From contig JAJXZZ010000018.1 of assembly GCA_021779795.1 (NCBI GenBank), positions 1 through 15,223 of the forward strand: 15,223 bases of DNA, given 5' to 3'. A model generated the notes under the pieces. The model did no database searches, had not been told where the DNA came from, and saw nothing but the letters and a program-made list of their open reading frames with translations. The stretch is from Acidobacteriota bacterium. Lineage in GTDB: Bacteria > Acidobacteriota > Vicinamibacteria > Vicinamibacterales > Fen-181. Made by a program: the position numbers and the translations under genes. Of this stretch, positions 5,052 through 12,204 are shown one piece after another. The stretch's first letter is position 1; every line of letters starts with the position of its first letter.

Positions 5052-7252
5052 GGCGTCTTCAGGTGCCTCCTCGCGGCGGCGCGGGCGCCGAACGGTCCGT
5101 CGGCCGCGGCCTTCTCGAGCGCGGCGCGGGCGCCGGGCAGCGGAATGCGGGCCAGCGCCGCGGCGGCTTCCTCCCGGATCTCGCGCGTGGCGAACGGCGC
5201 CCACCACCGGCCGCGGCCGAGGACGTCGGCCAGCGCGTCCACCGCGTCCTGGCCGCCCAGCACGCCCAGCCGCGCCAGCGACTGGAGGTAGACGGGCCTC
5301 AGCGCGCCGCGGCACTCCATGTGCTGCACGATGTGGCACAGCAACTGCGCGGCGCGCGGGTCGCGCGTCGTCCCCAACTCCTCGACGAGGGCCTGGCGCC
5401 CCGGGTGCGCCGCGTCGGAGAGGACGCCGCGGAGGGCGTCGAAGGCTTCGTCCAGGGCGAGGCCGATGAGCGCGCGCGCGGCGTCGCGCCGGACCGCGGC
5501 GTCGGCGTCGGCCACCAGCTGCGCGAGATCGGGGACCGACTCGGGCCCGCCGCACAGCTTCAGCAGGTGCACGGCCGTGCGCCGGGCAGTCGGGCTCGGG
5601 GAGTTCTTCAGCCGCTCGATCGACTCGCGCCCGTGCTGGCCGAACGCCATCAGCAGGTCGGCCAGCCGCTTGCGCGCGCGCGGGCGCGACTCGGAGGCGA
5701 GCACCTCGGCCAGGCCCGACGCGAGGGCCGGGCCGATGGCGGCGCACATGGCCTTGACGTGCTCGAACTCGTCGTCTCGCGCCGCCTGCAGGTGCGCCGC
5801 CACGCGCGTCATGAACGGCCCGGCGGCCAGCTGCGCCAGCGCGTCGGCGATCTCCTGCGCCGCCTCGGGCGGATCGGCGGCCTCGCGCCGCGCGGCCAGG
5901 GCGCCGACCAGCTGGCGGGCGGACGGGAAGTCGCCCAGGTCCACGAGCTGGCCCACCTGGTCCGCGACGAGCTGGACGATCTCGCGCCGCCGCTCGCGCT
6001 CGACCGACAGCAGGTCCACGAGCAGCCGGAGATCGAGGGCGCGGACCGAGGCGTCACTGACCGTCTTGAGCCACGCGATGATCCGCTCGGGCGGGTCGTC
6101 GGCGGCGCGGGACAGCTCCCCGGCCCGGCGCTGCGCCGTCGTCAGCTCGCCGTCGTAGGCGGCCGAGACGTAGGCGCTGTCGTTGTAGGTGGTCAGCATG
6201 TCGGCCACCTGCGCCCAGAGCGACTCGAAGCGGTCGTCCTCGGCGGCCTCGGCGCGGGCCAGTTCGCCGCGGGTGAGCGCGGCCACCGCCTCGCGGCGCC
6301 GCGGGTCGGGCGCGAGGGCGCGGACCGCCTCGGCCAGGCGGGCCGACGCGGTGCGCTCGCGGGACGCCGTGCGGGCGACGAACTCCGCCAGCGTCGGGTC
6401 GGTCACGCGCGCCAGCATCTCGGCGACGAGGGGGGCGAACTCGCTCCCGGGGGCGTTCCCGATCGCGACGATCTGCAGGACGAAGTCGGGCGAGAGGTGC
6501 GAGATGGCCGCGGCCATGTTGTCGAGGGCGCGGGCGACGGCCTCGGGCCCCTCGCGCTCGAGGTAGTCGGCCACGGCCCGCATCGTGGCGAGCAGCGCCG
6601 TGCCCAGCCCGCCCGTGGACCGGGGCCCCTCGTGCGCCTCGAGCCGCTCGAAGAATTCGGCCAGGCGGGCGGCATCGCTGGCGATGCTGCCGAGCAGGCG
6701 GAGCGTCTCTTCGTCGAGGTCGGCCACGTCGCGGTCGAGGCAGCGGGCGATGACCGACTCCCAGGAGGCCTCCGACAGCGTCGGGCTGGCCTCGAACAGG
6801 CTGGCGTAGTCGATCTCGGTGACCGCCAGGCCGATCGCCCCGGCGGTCGTCAGGGCGCGCGCGAGGCCGCCCTGGGCGCGGACCTCCTCGGGGTCGTGGC
6901 CGAGCAGGGTGAGCAGCGTGTGCCAGGCCCGGGCATCCACGCCGGGCTGGACGCTGAACTCGCCGACGCGGTGGGCGTGGAGGAGGAAGGCCAGGTCGGC
7001 GACGGCGGCGTCGGGGCGATCGAGCGCGCGCCCCTCCACCAGCAGGTTGTCGGGCACGACCATCATCGTCAGGGGACCGGCCTCGGTGGCGGTGCCGGCC
7101 GCGGCGGCCAGCCGGCCGAGCGACTCGCCGACGGCCGGGTGCTCGGGCGGGTAGAGCGAAACCGCGCGGGCGGCCCCCTTGCAGGCGCGCGCGAACGCCG
7201 TCAACCGGACGGCGGTCTCGGACGGGATGGGCTCGAGTTGGACATCGGTCAT
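5048..7252 (-). CDS. Large HEAT-like repeat protein, partner of the HD-GYP protein
   Basis: 734 residues from ATG 7252 (740 from an in-frame GTG at 7270), soluble and without a signal peptide. Residues about 26-116 (GAARAVSLYPPEHPAVG, TMMVVPDNLLVEG, then GVDARAW) align with residues 22-113 of the HD-GYP protein. The middle is long, helical and Ala/Arg/Glu-rich. The C-terminal region, roughly residues 540-725, has HEAT-type helical repeats: SPTARRTAVHLLKLCGG, DAAVRRDAARALIGLA and IREEAAAALARIPL. HEAT repeats usually serve protein-protein contacts, so a scaffold or regulator of the coupled HD-GYP enzyme is a reasonable inference; no enzyme motif is seen. It is the first gene of the two-gene operon. 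No Shine-Dalgarno precedes either start. GATAAT (7275-7280 on this strand) is a possible -10 that would give a very short leader. Confidence 0.85.
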   Translation of the reverse strand: MTDVQLEPIPSETAVRLTAFARACKGAARAVSLYPPEHPAVGESLGRLAAAAGTATEAGPLTMMVVPDNLLVEGRALDRPDAAVADLAFLLHAHRVGEFSVQPGVDARAWHTLLTLLGHDPEEVRAQGGLARALTTAGAIGLAVTEIDYASLFEASPTLSEASWESVIARCLDRDVADLDEETLRLLGSIASDAARLAEFFERLEAHEGPRSTGGLGTALLATMRAVADYLEREGPEAVARALDNMAAAISHLSPDFVLQIVAIGNAPGSEFAPLVAEMLARVTDPTLAEFVARTASRERTASARLAEAVRALAPDPRRREAVAALTRGELARAEAAEDDRFESLWAQVADMLTTYNDSAYVSAAYDGELTTAQRRAGELSRAADDPPERIIAWLKTVSDASVRALDLRLLVDLLSVERERRREIVQLVADQVGQLVDLGDFPSARQLVGALAARREAADPPEAAQEIADALAQLAAGPFMTRVAAHLQAARDDEFEHVKAMCAAIGPALASGLAEVLASESRPRARKRLADLLMAFGQHGRESIERLKNSPSPTARRTAVHLLKLCGGPESVPDLAQLVADADAAVRRDAARALIGLALDEAFDALRGVLSDAAHPGRQALVEELGTTRDPRAAQLLCHIVQHMECRGALRPVYLQSLARLGVLGGQDAVDALADVLGRGRWWAPFATREIREEAAAALARIPLPGARAALEKAAADGPFGARAAARRHLKTP

Positions 7253-7274
7253 GACGGACAGAGAACGCACCCGT

Positions 7275-7280
7275 ATTATC
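7275..7280 (-). promoter_or_regulatory. Possible -10 element for the HEAT/HD-GYP operon
   Basis: GATAAT (5 of 6 to TATAAT) on the minus strand in a very GC-rich spacer, 22 nt before ATG 7252. I see no convincing -35. If real, the leader would be only about 15 nt. Confidence 0.3.
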
Positions 7281-7319
7281 GGCAGAGGCGGGGGGCGGCT
7301 GTTGGGTGCGATCCTGCGC

Positions 7320-7397
7320 GTAGTGGCTGGTGGCTGGGGGTTAGTGGCTGGTGGCCTGGGGGTTAGTGGCTGGTGGCTAGTGGCTAGTGGCTAGTCT
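7320..7397. repeat. Heptad tandem array, TGGCTAG/TGGCTGG type
   Basis: Units of TGGCTAG, TGGCTGG and GGGGTTAG-like variants, the reverse complement of the CTAGCCA type. A 21-22-bp higher-order unit (GGCTGGTGGC then TGGGGGTTAGT) is visible twice. The array fills the middle of the 301-bp divergent spacer 7253-7553, which otherwise holds the 20-bp array at 7443-7535 and the two promoter candidates. Confidence 0.9.
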
Positions 7398-7442
7398 GTC
7401 ACGGGTGCACCAGCGGGTTGGGGCGGCAGCGGTGGGCAGCAG

Positions 7443-7535
7443 CGTGTCCAGGACTCTTCAGCGTAAGCTCCGATCCCCCATCGTCAGTTCCGACTCCTCT
7501 GCGTCAGTTCCGACTCCTCTGCGTCAGTTCCGACT
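7443..7535. repeat. 20-bp tandem repeats upstream of the pyrimidine phosphorylase gene
   Basis: Two exact 20-bp units CGTCAGTTCCGACTCCTCTG (7482-7501, 7502-7521) are followed by a 14-bp partial copy (7522-7535). They are preceded by two decayed copies (7443-7461, 7462-7481). The array ends 4 bp before the TATACT box at 7540. A 20-bp period is about two helical turns, so any protein bound to each unit would sit on one face of the DNA. An operator role is inference. Confidence 0.8.
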
Positions 7536-7539
7536 ACGG

Positions 7540-7545
7540 TATACT
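7540..7545 (+). promoter_or_regulatory. -10 element giving a probable leaderless transcript of deoA
   Basis: TATACT (5 of 6 to TATAAT) lies 8 nt before the ATG at 7554. A transcript would therefore start at or next to the start codon. The 8 nt between (GCCTCCCT) hold no Shine-Dalgarno. No clear -35 is seen 16-18 bp upstream; that place is occupied by the 20-bp repeats. Confidence 0.5.
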
Positions 7546-7553
7546 GCCTCCCT

Positions 7554-8858
7554 ATGCGCGCGACCGACATCATCCGGGCCAAGCGCGACGGCCTTCAGCT
7601 GAGCCGCGAGGCGGTGGAGTTCTTCGTCTCCGGCGTGACCGACGGGTCGCTGCCCGACTACCAGGCCTCGGCGCTGCTGATGGCCATCGTCCTGCGCGGG
7701 ATGACGCCCGAGGAGACCGCCTGGCTGACGACCGCGATGGTGAACTCGGGCATCCGGGTGGACCTGTCGGCGATCCCCGGCGTGAAGGTGGACAAGCACA
7801 GCACGGGCGGCGTCGGCGACAAGGCCTCGCTGGTGCTCGCGCCGCTGGCGGCCGCGTGCGGCGTGAAGGTGCCGATGATGTCGGGGCGGGGCCTCGGGCA
7901 CACCGGCGGCACGCTCGACAAGCTGCAGTCGATGGCCGGGTTCCGCGTGGACCTCTCGCTCGACGAGCTGAAGGCGGCGCTCGAGCGGACCGGCGTGGCG
8001 ATGCTGGGCCAGACGGCGCAGATCGCGCCGGCCGACAAGAAGCTCTACGCGCTGCGCGACGTGACCGGCACGGTGGAGAGCATCCCGCTCATCACCGCGT
8101 CGATCATGAGCAAGAAGATCGCCGAGGGGATCGACGCCCTCGTGCTCGACGTCAAGACCGGCCGCGGCGCGTTCATGAAGACCGTGGACGACTCGCGCCG
8201 GCTGGCCCGGTCGCTGGTCGAGACGGGCAACCGCGCCGGCGTGCGGACCGAGGCTCTCATCACCGCGATGGACGCGCCGCTCGGCCGCGCCGTGGGCAAC
8301 GCGCTCGAGGTCGTCGAGTGCGTCGAGACGCTCAAGGGGCGGGGACCGGCCGACCTCGAGGCGCTGTCGGTGGTGCTGGCCGCGCGGATGGTGCTGGCCG
8401 CCGGCCTGGCCGGCTCGGCCGAGGAGGCCGAGGCGCAGGTGCGGCGGGCGCTCGCGTCGGGTGATGGCGTCGAGAAGTGGCGCCAGATCGTCGCCGGGCA
8501 GGGAGCCGACCCGCGCGTGGTGGACGACTACTCGCTGATGCCGTCGGTCGCGACGCGTCACCTGGTCAGGGCGCCGCGGAGCGGGTTCCTGTCGGTCCTC
8601 GACGCGGAGCTGGTGGGGCGCGCCGCCGTCGCGCTCGGCGCCGGCCGCGCCACCGTGGACGACCCGGTGGACCCGGCGGTGGGGGCGATGGTGCTGGCGC
8701 ACCCGGGCGACGAGGTGCGCGAGGGCGACCCGATCCTCGAGCTGCACTACCGGCGCGAGGCCGACCTCCCGCCCGCGCTCGAGCTGCTCGGAAAGGCGAT
8801 CGAGATGGCCGACGAGCCGCCGGCGCGGCTGCCGCTGGTGGTGGAACAGGTGGCGTAG
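7554..8858 (+). CDS. deoA: Thymidine/pyrimidine-nucleoside phosphorylase
   Basis: A 434-residue, full-length cytoplasmic enzyme. It uses phosphate to cleave thymidine (and probably uridine or deoxyuridine) into base plus (deoxy)ribose-1-phosphate. An N-terminal helical lobe (1-65) is followed by the phosphate site KHSTGGVGDK at 81-90 and the family signature SGRGLGHTGGTLDK at 110-123. Pyrimidine-contacting residues are R168, S183 and K187, exactly three positions before E. coli thymidine phosphorylase R171, S186 and K190. The C-terminal domain (about 340-430) ends in the usual barrel-sandwich motif (GDEVREGDPILELHY). Whether it is DeoA or the broader Pdp type cannot be read with certainty. 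It is the first gene of the nucleoside cluster and appears to start leaderless. Confidence 0.95.
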   Translation: MRATDIIRAKRDGLQLSREAVEFFVSGVTDGSLPDYQASALLMAIVLRGMTPEETAWLTTAMVNSGIRVDLSAIPGVKVDKHSTGGVGDKASLVLAPLAAACGVKVPMMSGRGLGHTGGTLDKLQSMAGFRVDLSLDELKAALERTGVAMLGQTAQIAPADKKLYALRDVTGTVESIPLITASIMSKKIAEGIDALVLDVKTGRGAFMKTVDDSRRLARSLVETGNRAGVRTEALITAMDAPLGRAVGNALEVVECVETLKGRGPADLEALSVVLAARMVLAAGLAGSAEEAEAQVRRALASGDGVEKWRQIVAGQGADPRVVDDYSLMPSVATRHLVRAPRSGFLSVLDAELVGRAAVALGAGRATVDDPVDPAVGAMVLAHPGDEVREGDPILELHYRREADLPPALELLGKAIEMADEPPARLPLVVEQVA

Positions 8859-8872
8859 CGCGTCAGCCGTCA

Positions 8873-8917
8873 GCGGATCACGGTCCGGGGACGGGCCGTC
8901 GTTGAGCTGGCAGCGGA
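8873..8917. repeat. 45-bp dispersed repeat, copy 1
   Basis: It begins GCGGATCACGGTCCGGGGAC and ends AGCTGGCAGCGGA, 14 bp after the deoA stop. Compared with 14471-14515, 34 of 36 outer positions are identical, flanking a variable 9-bp centre. Both copies follow a stop codon closely. Confidence 0.7.
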
Positions 8918-8920
8918 TTG

Positions 8921-8976
8921 GGCGGCAGGCAGTCGGCAGTCGGCAGTAGGCAGTAGGCAGTCGGCGGTAGGCGGCT
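8921..8976. repeat. Heptad tandem array, GGCAGTC/GGCAGTA type
   Basis: Eight exact-length 7-bp units: GGCGGCA, GGCAGTC twice, GGCAGTA twice, GGCAGTC, GGCGGTA, GGCGGCT. The spacer 8859-9104 holds this array, the 45-bp repeat and the palindrome at 8979-9006. At 9064-9084 there are three further weak heptads (CGGAGCC, CAGAGTC, CAGAGCC). Confidence 0.9.
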
Positions 8977-9017
8977 TGCCCTGAGCGAGCGTAGCGAGTC
9001 GAAGGGTAGGCGGCTTG
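8968..9017. repeat. Palindromic dispersed element flanked by 11-bp direct repeats
   Basis: The core 8979-9006 starts CCCTGAGCGAGCG and ends CGAGTCGAAGGG, an imperfect inverted repeat. I recognise it as a palindrome found repeatedly in many bacterial genomes. It is flanked by identical TAGGCGGCTTG copies at 8968-8978 and 9007-9017. The left copy overlaps the last units of the GGCAGTC array. Confidence 0.7.
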
Positions 9018-9104
9018 AAACAGTCTTCGGCCTTCGGCCCGGAGCCGCGCATCGCCAACGGCCCGGAGCCCAGAGTCCAGAGCCGCGATCGAGAGGGAGG
9101 TTCC

Positions 9105-10475
9105 GTGAGTGCATCGGCGTCGTCATCCCCCGGTCCGGCGTCGCGCAGGACCGAGTTCCTGGTCATCGGCGCGGCGGTCGTCGTGGCGGCGGCCGCCCTG
9201 GTGCTGGCGCAGTTTGGCGGCGTGCCGCGGGCGCAGGCGCTCGTCGGCCTCGTCGTGATCCTCGGCATCGCCTACCTGGCCTCGACCAACCGGCGCGCGA
9301 TCCACCTGCCCATCATCGCCTGGGGGCTCGGCCTCCAGTTCGCCTTCGCGGTCATCGTCCTCAAGACGTCGATCGGGCGGGTGGTCTTCGAGACGCTGGG
9401 CGCCTACATCACGAAGCTGCTCGGGTTCGCCGGCGTGGGGGCGGCGTTCGTGTTCGGGCCGCTCGGCGACGCGGGCGTCTGGGGCAGCGTGATGAACAAG
9501 ACGCTCGGCCCGGCCGGCGCCCAGTACGCGGTGGTGTTCGCGTTCCAGGTGCTGCCGACGATCATCTTCATCGCGGCGCTCTTCGCCATCCTCTATTACT
9601 TCGGCGTCATGCAGCTGGTCGTCCGGGTGTTCGCCGTGGCCATGCACCGCGTGATGCGCGCGAGCGGCGCCGAGTCGCTCAACGTCGCCGCCAGCATCTT
9701 CATGGGGCAGACCGAGGCGCCGCTGACCATCCGCCCCTACCTGCCCGACATGACGCAGTCGGAGCTGATGACGGTGATGACGGCGGGGATGGCGCACATC
9801 TCGGGCGGCATCATGGCCGCCTACATCCTGTTCGGCGTCGAGGCGCGGCACCTGCTGACGGCCGTCATCATGACCGCGCCCGGCACGATCATGATGGCCA
9901 AGATGTTCGTCCCCGAGACCGAGTCGCCCGCGACGATGGGGTCGGTGAAGCTGGACGTGCCGAGGACCGACGTGAACGTGATCGACGCGGCGGGGCGGGG
10001 CACGGGCGAGGGGCTGCACCTGGCGCTGAACGTCGGCGCGATGCTCATCTCGTTCCTGGCGCTCATCGCGCTGGTCAACGCCGTGCTCGGCCAGGTCCCG
10101 CTGTGGGGCACCCCGCTCAGCCTCAGCCGGATCTTCGGCTGGGTGTTCTCGCCGGTGGCGTGGGCGATGGGCGTGTCGTGGAAGGACGCGGCCACGGTGG
10201 GCAACCTGCTCGGCACCAGGATGGCGCTCAACGAGTTCGTCGCCTACTCGCAGCTCGGCCAGCTCAAGTCGGTGCTCGACCCGAAGTCGTTCACGATCGC
10301 GACCTACGCGCTGTGCGGCTTCGCCAACTTCAGCTCGATCGGCATCCAGATCGGCGGCATCGGGGCGCTGGCGCCCAACCGGCGCCACGACCTGGCCCGG
10401 CTCGGCCTGCGCGCGATGTTCGCGGGCACGCTGGCCAACTTCGTCACGGCGACGATCGCGGGAATGCTGCTGTAG
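9105..10475 (+). CDS. Concentrative nucleoside transporter (CNT/NupC family)
   Basis: A 456-residue inner-membrane nucleoside symporter, driven by H+ or Na+. After a short hydrophilic N-terminus, hydrophobic segments run from residue 18 to the end, as in CNT proteins of about 400-430 residues. Family marks are FQVLPTIIF (147-155), GQTEAPL (201-207; Q202, T203 and E204 correspond to vcCNT Q154-E156 at the base site), GMAHISGG (228-235), NEFVAYSQL, and the C-terminal CGFANFSSIGIQIGG that holds the ribose-binding Asn and Ser. GTG 9105 is chosen for the GGGAGG (9095-9100) four bases before it and because it gives a family-like N-terminus. The frame upstream to 9015 translates repeat DNA. It lies between the two nucleoside phosphorylase genes, which fits import of their substrates. 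Confidence 0.93.
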   Translation: MSASASSSPGPASRRTEFLVIGAAVVVAAAALVLAQFGGVPRAQALVGLVVILGIAYLASTNRRAIHLPIIAWGLGLQFAFAVIVLKTSIGRVVFETLGAYITKLLGFAGVGAAFVFGPLGDAGVWGSVMNKTLGPAGAQYAVVFAFQVLPTIIFIAALFAILYYFGVMQLVVRVFAVAMHRVMRASGAESLNVAASIFMGQTEAPLTIRPYLPDMTQSELMTVMTAGMAHISGGIMAAYILFGVEARHLLTAVIMTAPGTIMMAKMFVPETESPATMGSVKLDVPRTDVNVIDAAGRGTGEGLHLALNVGAMLISFLALIALVNAVLGQVPLWGTPLSLSRIFGWVFSPVAWAMGVSWKDAATVGNLLGTRMALNEFVAYSQLGQLKSVLDPKSFTIATYALCGFANFSSIGIQIGGIGALAPNRRHDLARLGLRAMFAGTLANFVTATIAGMLL

Positions 10476-10606
10476 GGCGGGGCTTGAGCCCAGCCTCGGG
10501 GAAGACGCAGGGCGGGGCTTCAGCCCAGCCCCGGGGAAGACGTAGGGCGGGGCTTCAGCCCTGCCGCGGGGAAGACGTAGGGCGGGGCTTCAGCCCTGCC
10601 GCGGAA
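10472..10606. repeat. 35-bp tandem array of GTAGGGC palindromes, about 3.9 copies
   Basis: Units begin at 10472, 10507, 10542 and 10577 with an exact 35-bp period (five times 7). Each reads G(T/C)AGGGCGGGGCTTCAGCCC, then CAGCCC or TGCCG, GCGGGG, AAGAC. Every unit contains a GGGCTTCAGCCC hairpin. The first unit overlaps the transporter stop codon, whose TAG is part of the repeat. The hairpins may also slow or end transcription. Confidence 0.9.
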
Positions 10607-10622
10607 AGCAGCGAGCGGAGAA

Positions 10623-10664
10623 AAGTACGAAGTACGAAGTAAGAAGTAAGAAGTAAGAAGTAAG
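10623..10664. repeat. Heptad tandem array, AAGTACG/AAGTAAG type (second locus)
   Basis: Six exact units: AAGTACG twice, then AAGTAAG four times. It has the same unit as 1010-1072 and sits about 60 bp before the purine-nucleoside phosphorylase start. Confidence 0.95.
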
Positions 10665-10724
10665 GCCGGGGCGGTCCCGGGTTCGTCGGAGGGTCGCAAG
10701 CCGGGAGTTGACGAGGAACCGCCC

Positions 10725-11546
10725 ATGTCCAGTTACTACGACCAGGTCCGTGAAGCGGCCGATTTCATCCGCGGGCGCGTGGCGCAGGTTCCGGACGTGG
10801 CGGTCGTGCTCGGGTCGGGGCTCGGCGATCTGGCGACGCGTGTCGCGGGCGCGGTGACGCTGCCCTACACGGACATCCCCAACTGGCCCCCCTCGGGGGT
10901 CGTCGGCCACGCGGGGCAGTTGGTCGTCGGCGATCTGGCCGGCCGGCGCGTCGCGGTCCTCGCGGGCCGCGCTCATTATTACGAGGGGCACTCGCTGCTG
11001 CGCTCGACGTTCGGCGTCCGCGTGATGGGCCTGCTCGGCGTGAAGACGCTGGTGCTGACCAACGCGGCCGGCGGGATCAACACGGCGTTCGAGTCGGGCG
11101 CGCTGATGGTGATCGACGATCACATCAACCTGGTCGGCACCAACCCGCTCATCGGCCCGAACGACGAGCGGTTCGGCCCGCGCTTTCCCGACATGACCGA
11201 GGCTTACTCGAAGCGCCTGCGGGCGCTGGCCGACCGGGTGGCAACCGAGCGCGGCATCAGGTTGGCGCACGGGGTGTACGCGGCGCTGCACGGGCCGAGC
11301 TACGAAACGCCGGCCGAGATCCGGTTCCTGCGGACGATCGGGGCCGACGCGGTGGGCATGTCCACGGCGCCCGAGACGATCGTGGCGCGGCACATGGGCC
11401 TCGAGGTGCTGGCGATCTCGTGCATCACGAACATGGCGGCCGGCGTCCTCGACGCGCCGCTCGACCACCACGAGGTGATGGAGACGGCCCGGCGCGTGAA
11501 GGACCAGTTCATCGGGCTGGTCGAGGGAGCGATCGCCGCGCTCTAG
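10725..11546 (+). CDS. punA: Purine-nucleoside phosphorylase, trimeric type
   Basis: A 273-residue cytoplasmic enzyme that phosphorolyses guanosine and inosine (and deoxy forms) to base plus (deoxy)ribose-1-phosphate. Residues matching the human PNP site are S31 in VLGSGLG, H62, R82/H84/E87 in GRAHYYEGH, E194 in PSYETPAE, M212-S213 and N236 in CITNMAAG. Asn at 236, instead of Asp, and SYETPAE, instead of the RFST type, point to a 6-oxopurine PNP and not a methylthioadenosine phosphorylase. The ATG at 10725 has GAGG 9 bp upstream. It is followed by a hairpin and a heptad array before cdd. Confidence 0.94.
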   Translation: MSSYYDQVREAADFIRGRVAQVPDVAVVLGSGLGDLATRVAGAVTLPYTDIPNWPPSGVVGHAGQLVVGDLAGRRVAVLAGRAHYYEGHSLLRSTFGVRVMGLLGVKTLVLTNAAGGINTAFESGALMVIDDHINLVGTNPLIGPNDERFGPRFPDMTEAYSKRLRALADRVATERGIRLAHGVYAALHGPSYETPAEIRFLRTIGADAVGMSTAPETIVARHMGLEVLAISCITNMAAGVLDAPLDHHEVMETARRVKDQFIGLVEGAIAAL

Positions 11547-11563
11547 TCGAGACGTGCGGCCGC

Positions 11564-11610
11564 CGGGCTTCGGGCCTGTCACGCAGCCGCACGGCGCGGC
11601 CTGAAGCCCG
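11564..11610 (+). terminator. Long GC hairpin after punA, possible terminator
   Basis: CGGGCTTCGGGCC (11564-11576) pairs with GGCCTGAAGCCCG (11598-11610) over 13 bp with one G-T pair and a 21-nt loop. It begins 18 nt after the stop. No T-tract follows; the second arm runs straight into the CGAAGCC heptad array, to which it is related. It may be a repeat rather than a dedicated terminator. Confidence 0.35.
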
Positions 11611-11664
11611 ACGCCCGTAGCCCGACGCCCGTAGCCTGAAGCCCGTAGCCCGAAGCCCGGAGCC
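11602..11664. repeat. Heptad tandem array, CGAAGCC/CGTAGCC type
   Basis: Nine 7-bp units: TGAAGCC, CGACGCC, CGTAGCC, CGACGCC, CGTAGCC, TGAAGCC, CGTAGCC, CGAAGCC, CGGAGCC. It ends 9 bp before the cdd start codon. The same unit type appears inside tsaD at 14036-14125. Confidence 0.9.
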
Positions 11665-11673
11665 TCGCTCGTT

Positions 11674-12069
11674 ATGACCGACCCGCTGATCACTGCCGCG
11701 CGCGAGGCCCGCCAGCGGGCCCGCGCCTCGTTCTCGCACTTCAAGGTGGGCGCCGCCCTCGAGACCACCGACGGCCTGATCGTCACTGGCTGCAACATCG
11801 AGAACGCCACCTACGGCCTCACGCTCTGCGCCGAGCGAGTGGCCGTCTTCAAGGCGATCTCCGAGGGCCACGACTCCTTCCGGCGGATCGCGGTCGTCGC
11901 CGACACCGAGGCGCCGACGCCGCCGTGCGGCCCCTGCCGCCAGATCCTCTGGGAGTTCGCCGGCGACATCGAGGTCATCCTGGCGAACCTGACGGAAGAG
12001 AAGGGGCGCTACCGCCTCAGCGAACTCCTGCCGCTGCCGTTCGACGCGAGGTTCCTCGGAAAGAAATGA
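11674..12069 (+). CDS. cdd: Cytidine deaminase
   Basis: A 131-residue small tetrameric-type zinc enzyme that converts cytidine and deoxycytidine to uridine and deoxyuridine. Zinc and catalytic residues are visible: C52-A-E54 in LCAERVAVFKA, and C85 and C88 in PPCGPCRQ. The N-terminal substrate motif is FKVGAALET and GCNIENATYG (39-48). The length matches the family (about 130). It supplies uridine to the pyrimidine phosphorylase of the same cluster. The start ATG has only a distant GGAG (11659-11662), part of the heptad array. Confidence 0.95.
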   Translation: MTDPLITAAREARQRARASFSHFKVGAALETTDGLIVTGCNIENATYGLTLCAERVAVFKAISEGHDSFRRIAVVADTEAPTPPCGPCRQILWEFAGDIEVILANLTEEKGRYRLSELLPLPFDARFLGKK

Positions 12070-12074
12070 GTTTC

Positions 12075-12116
12075 GGCGGTCGGCGGTCGGCGGTCGGCTG
12101 TCGGCTGTCGGCTGTC
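12075..12116. repeat. Heptad tandem array, GGCGGTC/GGCTGTC type
   Basis: Three GGCGGTC units followed by three GGCTGTC units, all exact, beginning 6 bp after the cdd stop. Confidence 0.95.
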
Positions 12117-12131
12117 GGCCCGCGTGATCGA

Positions 12132-12188
12132 CTGGCCACTGGCCACTACACTGTCACTGTCCCCGTCACCGTCCCCGCCACCGTCCCT
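12132..12188. repeat. Short CTGGCCA heptads and a 12-bp tandem repeat
   Basis: CTGGCCA occurs twice (12132-12145). A 12-bp unit follows in three near-identical copies: GTCACTGTCCCC 12153-12164, GTCACCGTCCCC 12165-12176 and GCCACCGTCCCT 12177-12188. The 12-bp array ends 2 bp before the TATGAT box of mtnA. Confidence 0.8.
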
Positions 12189-12190
12189 GT

Positions 12191-12196
12191 TATGAT
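12191..12196 (+). promoter_or_regulatory. -10 element giving a probable leaderless transcript of mtnA
   Basis: TATGAT (5 of 6 to TATAAT) lies 8 nt before the ATG at 12205, the same spacing as at deoA. The intervening CAATTCCT has no Shine-Dalgarno. No -35 is evident. Confidence 0.5.
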
Positions 12197-12204
12197 CAAT
12201 TCCT

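Noticed and set aside
3747..5291. Long plus-strand open frame opposite the HD-GYP gene
   Set aside because: The product is His/Arg/Asp-rich and has no motif. The opposite strand encodes a full HD-GYP domain with all metal ligands.
5063..7366. A very long open frame on the plus strand opposite the HEAT-like gene (767 codons)
   Set aside because: It is a high-GC shadow: Arg/Gly-rich, low-complexity product without domains, running through the repeat array at 7320-7397. The minus-strand frame has a clear HEAT protein coupled to HD-GYP.
9015..9104. Upstream 30-residue extension of the nucleoside transporter
   Set aside because: It translates repeat DNA (PEPR motifs), whereas GTG 9105 has a strong GGGAGG ribosome-binding site.
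10725..11546. Methylthioadenosine phosphorylase as partner of mtnA
   Set aside because: The active-site motifs are those of 6-oxopurine PNP (PSYETPAE, Asn in CITNMAAG), not the RFST/Asp type of MTA phosphorylases.
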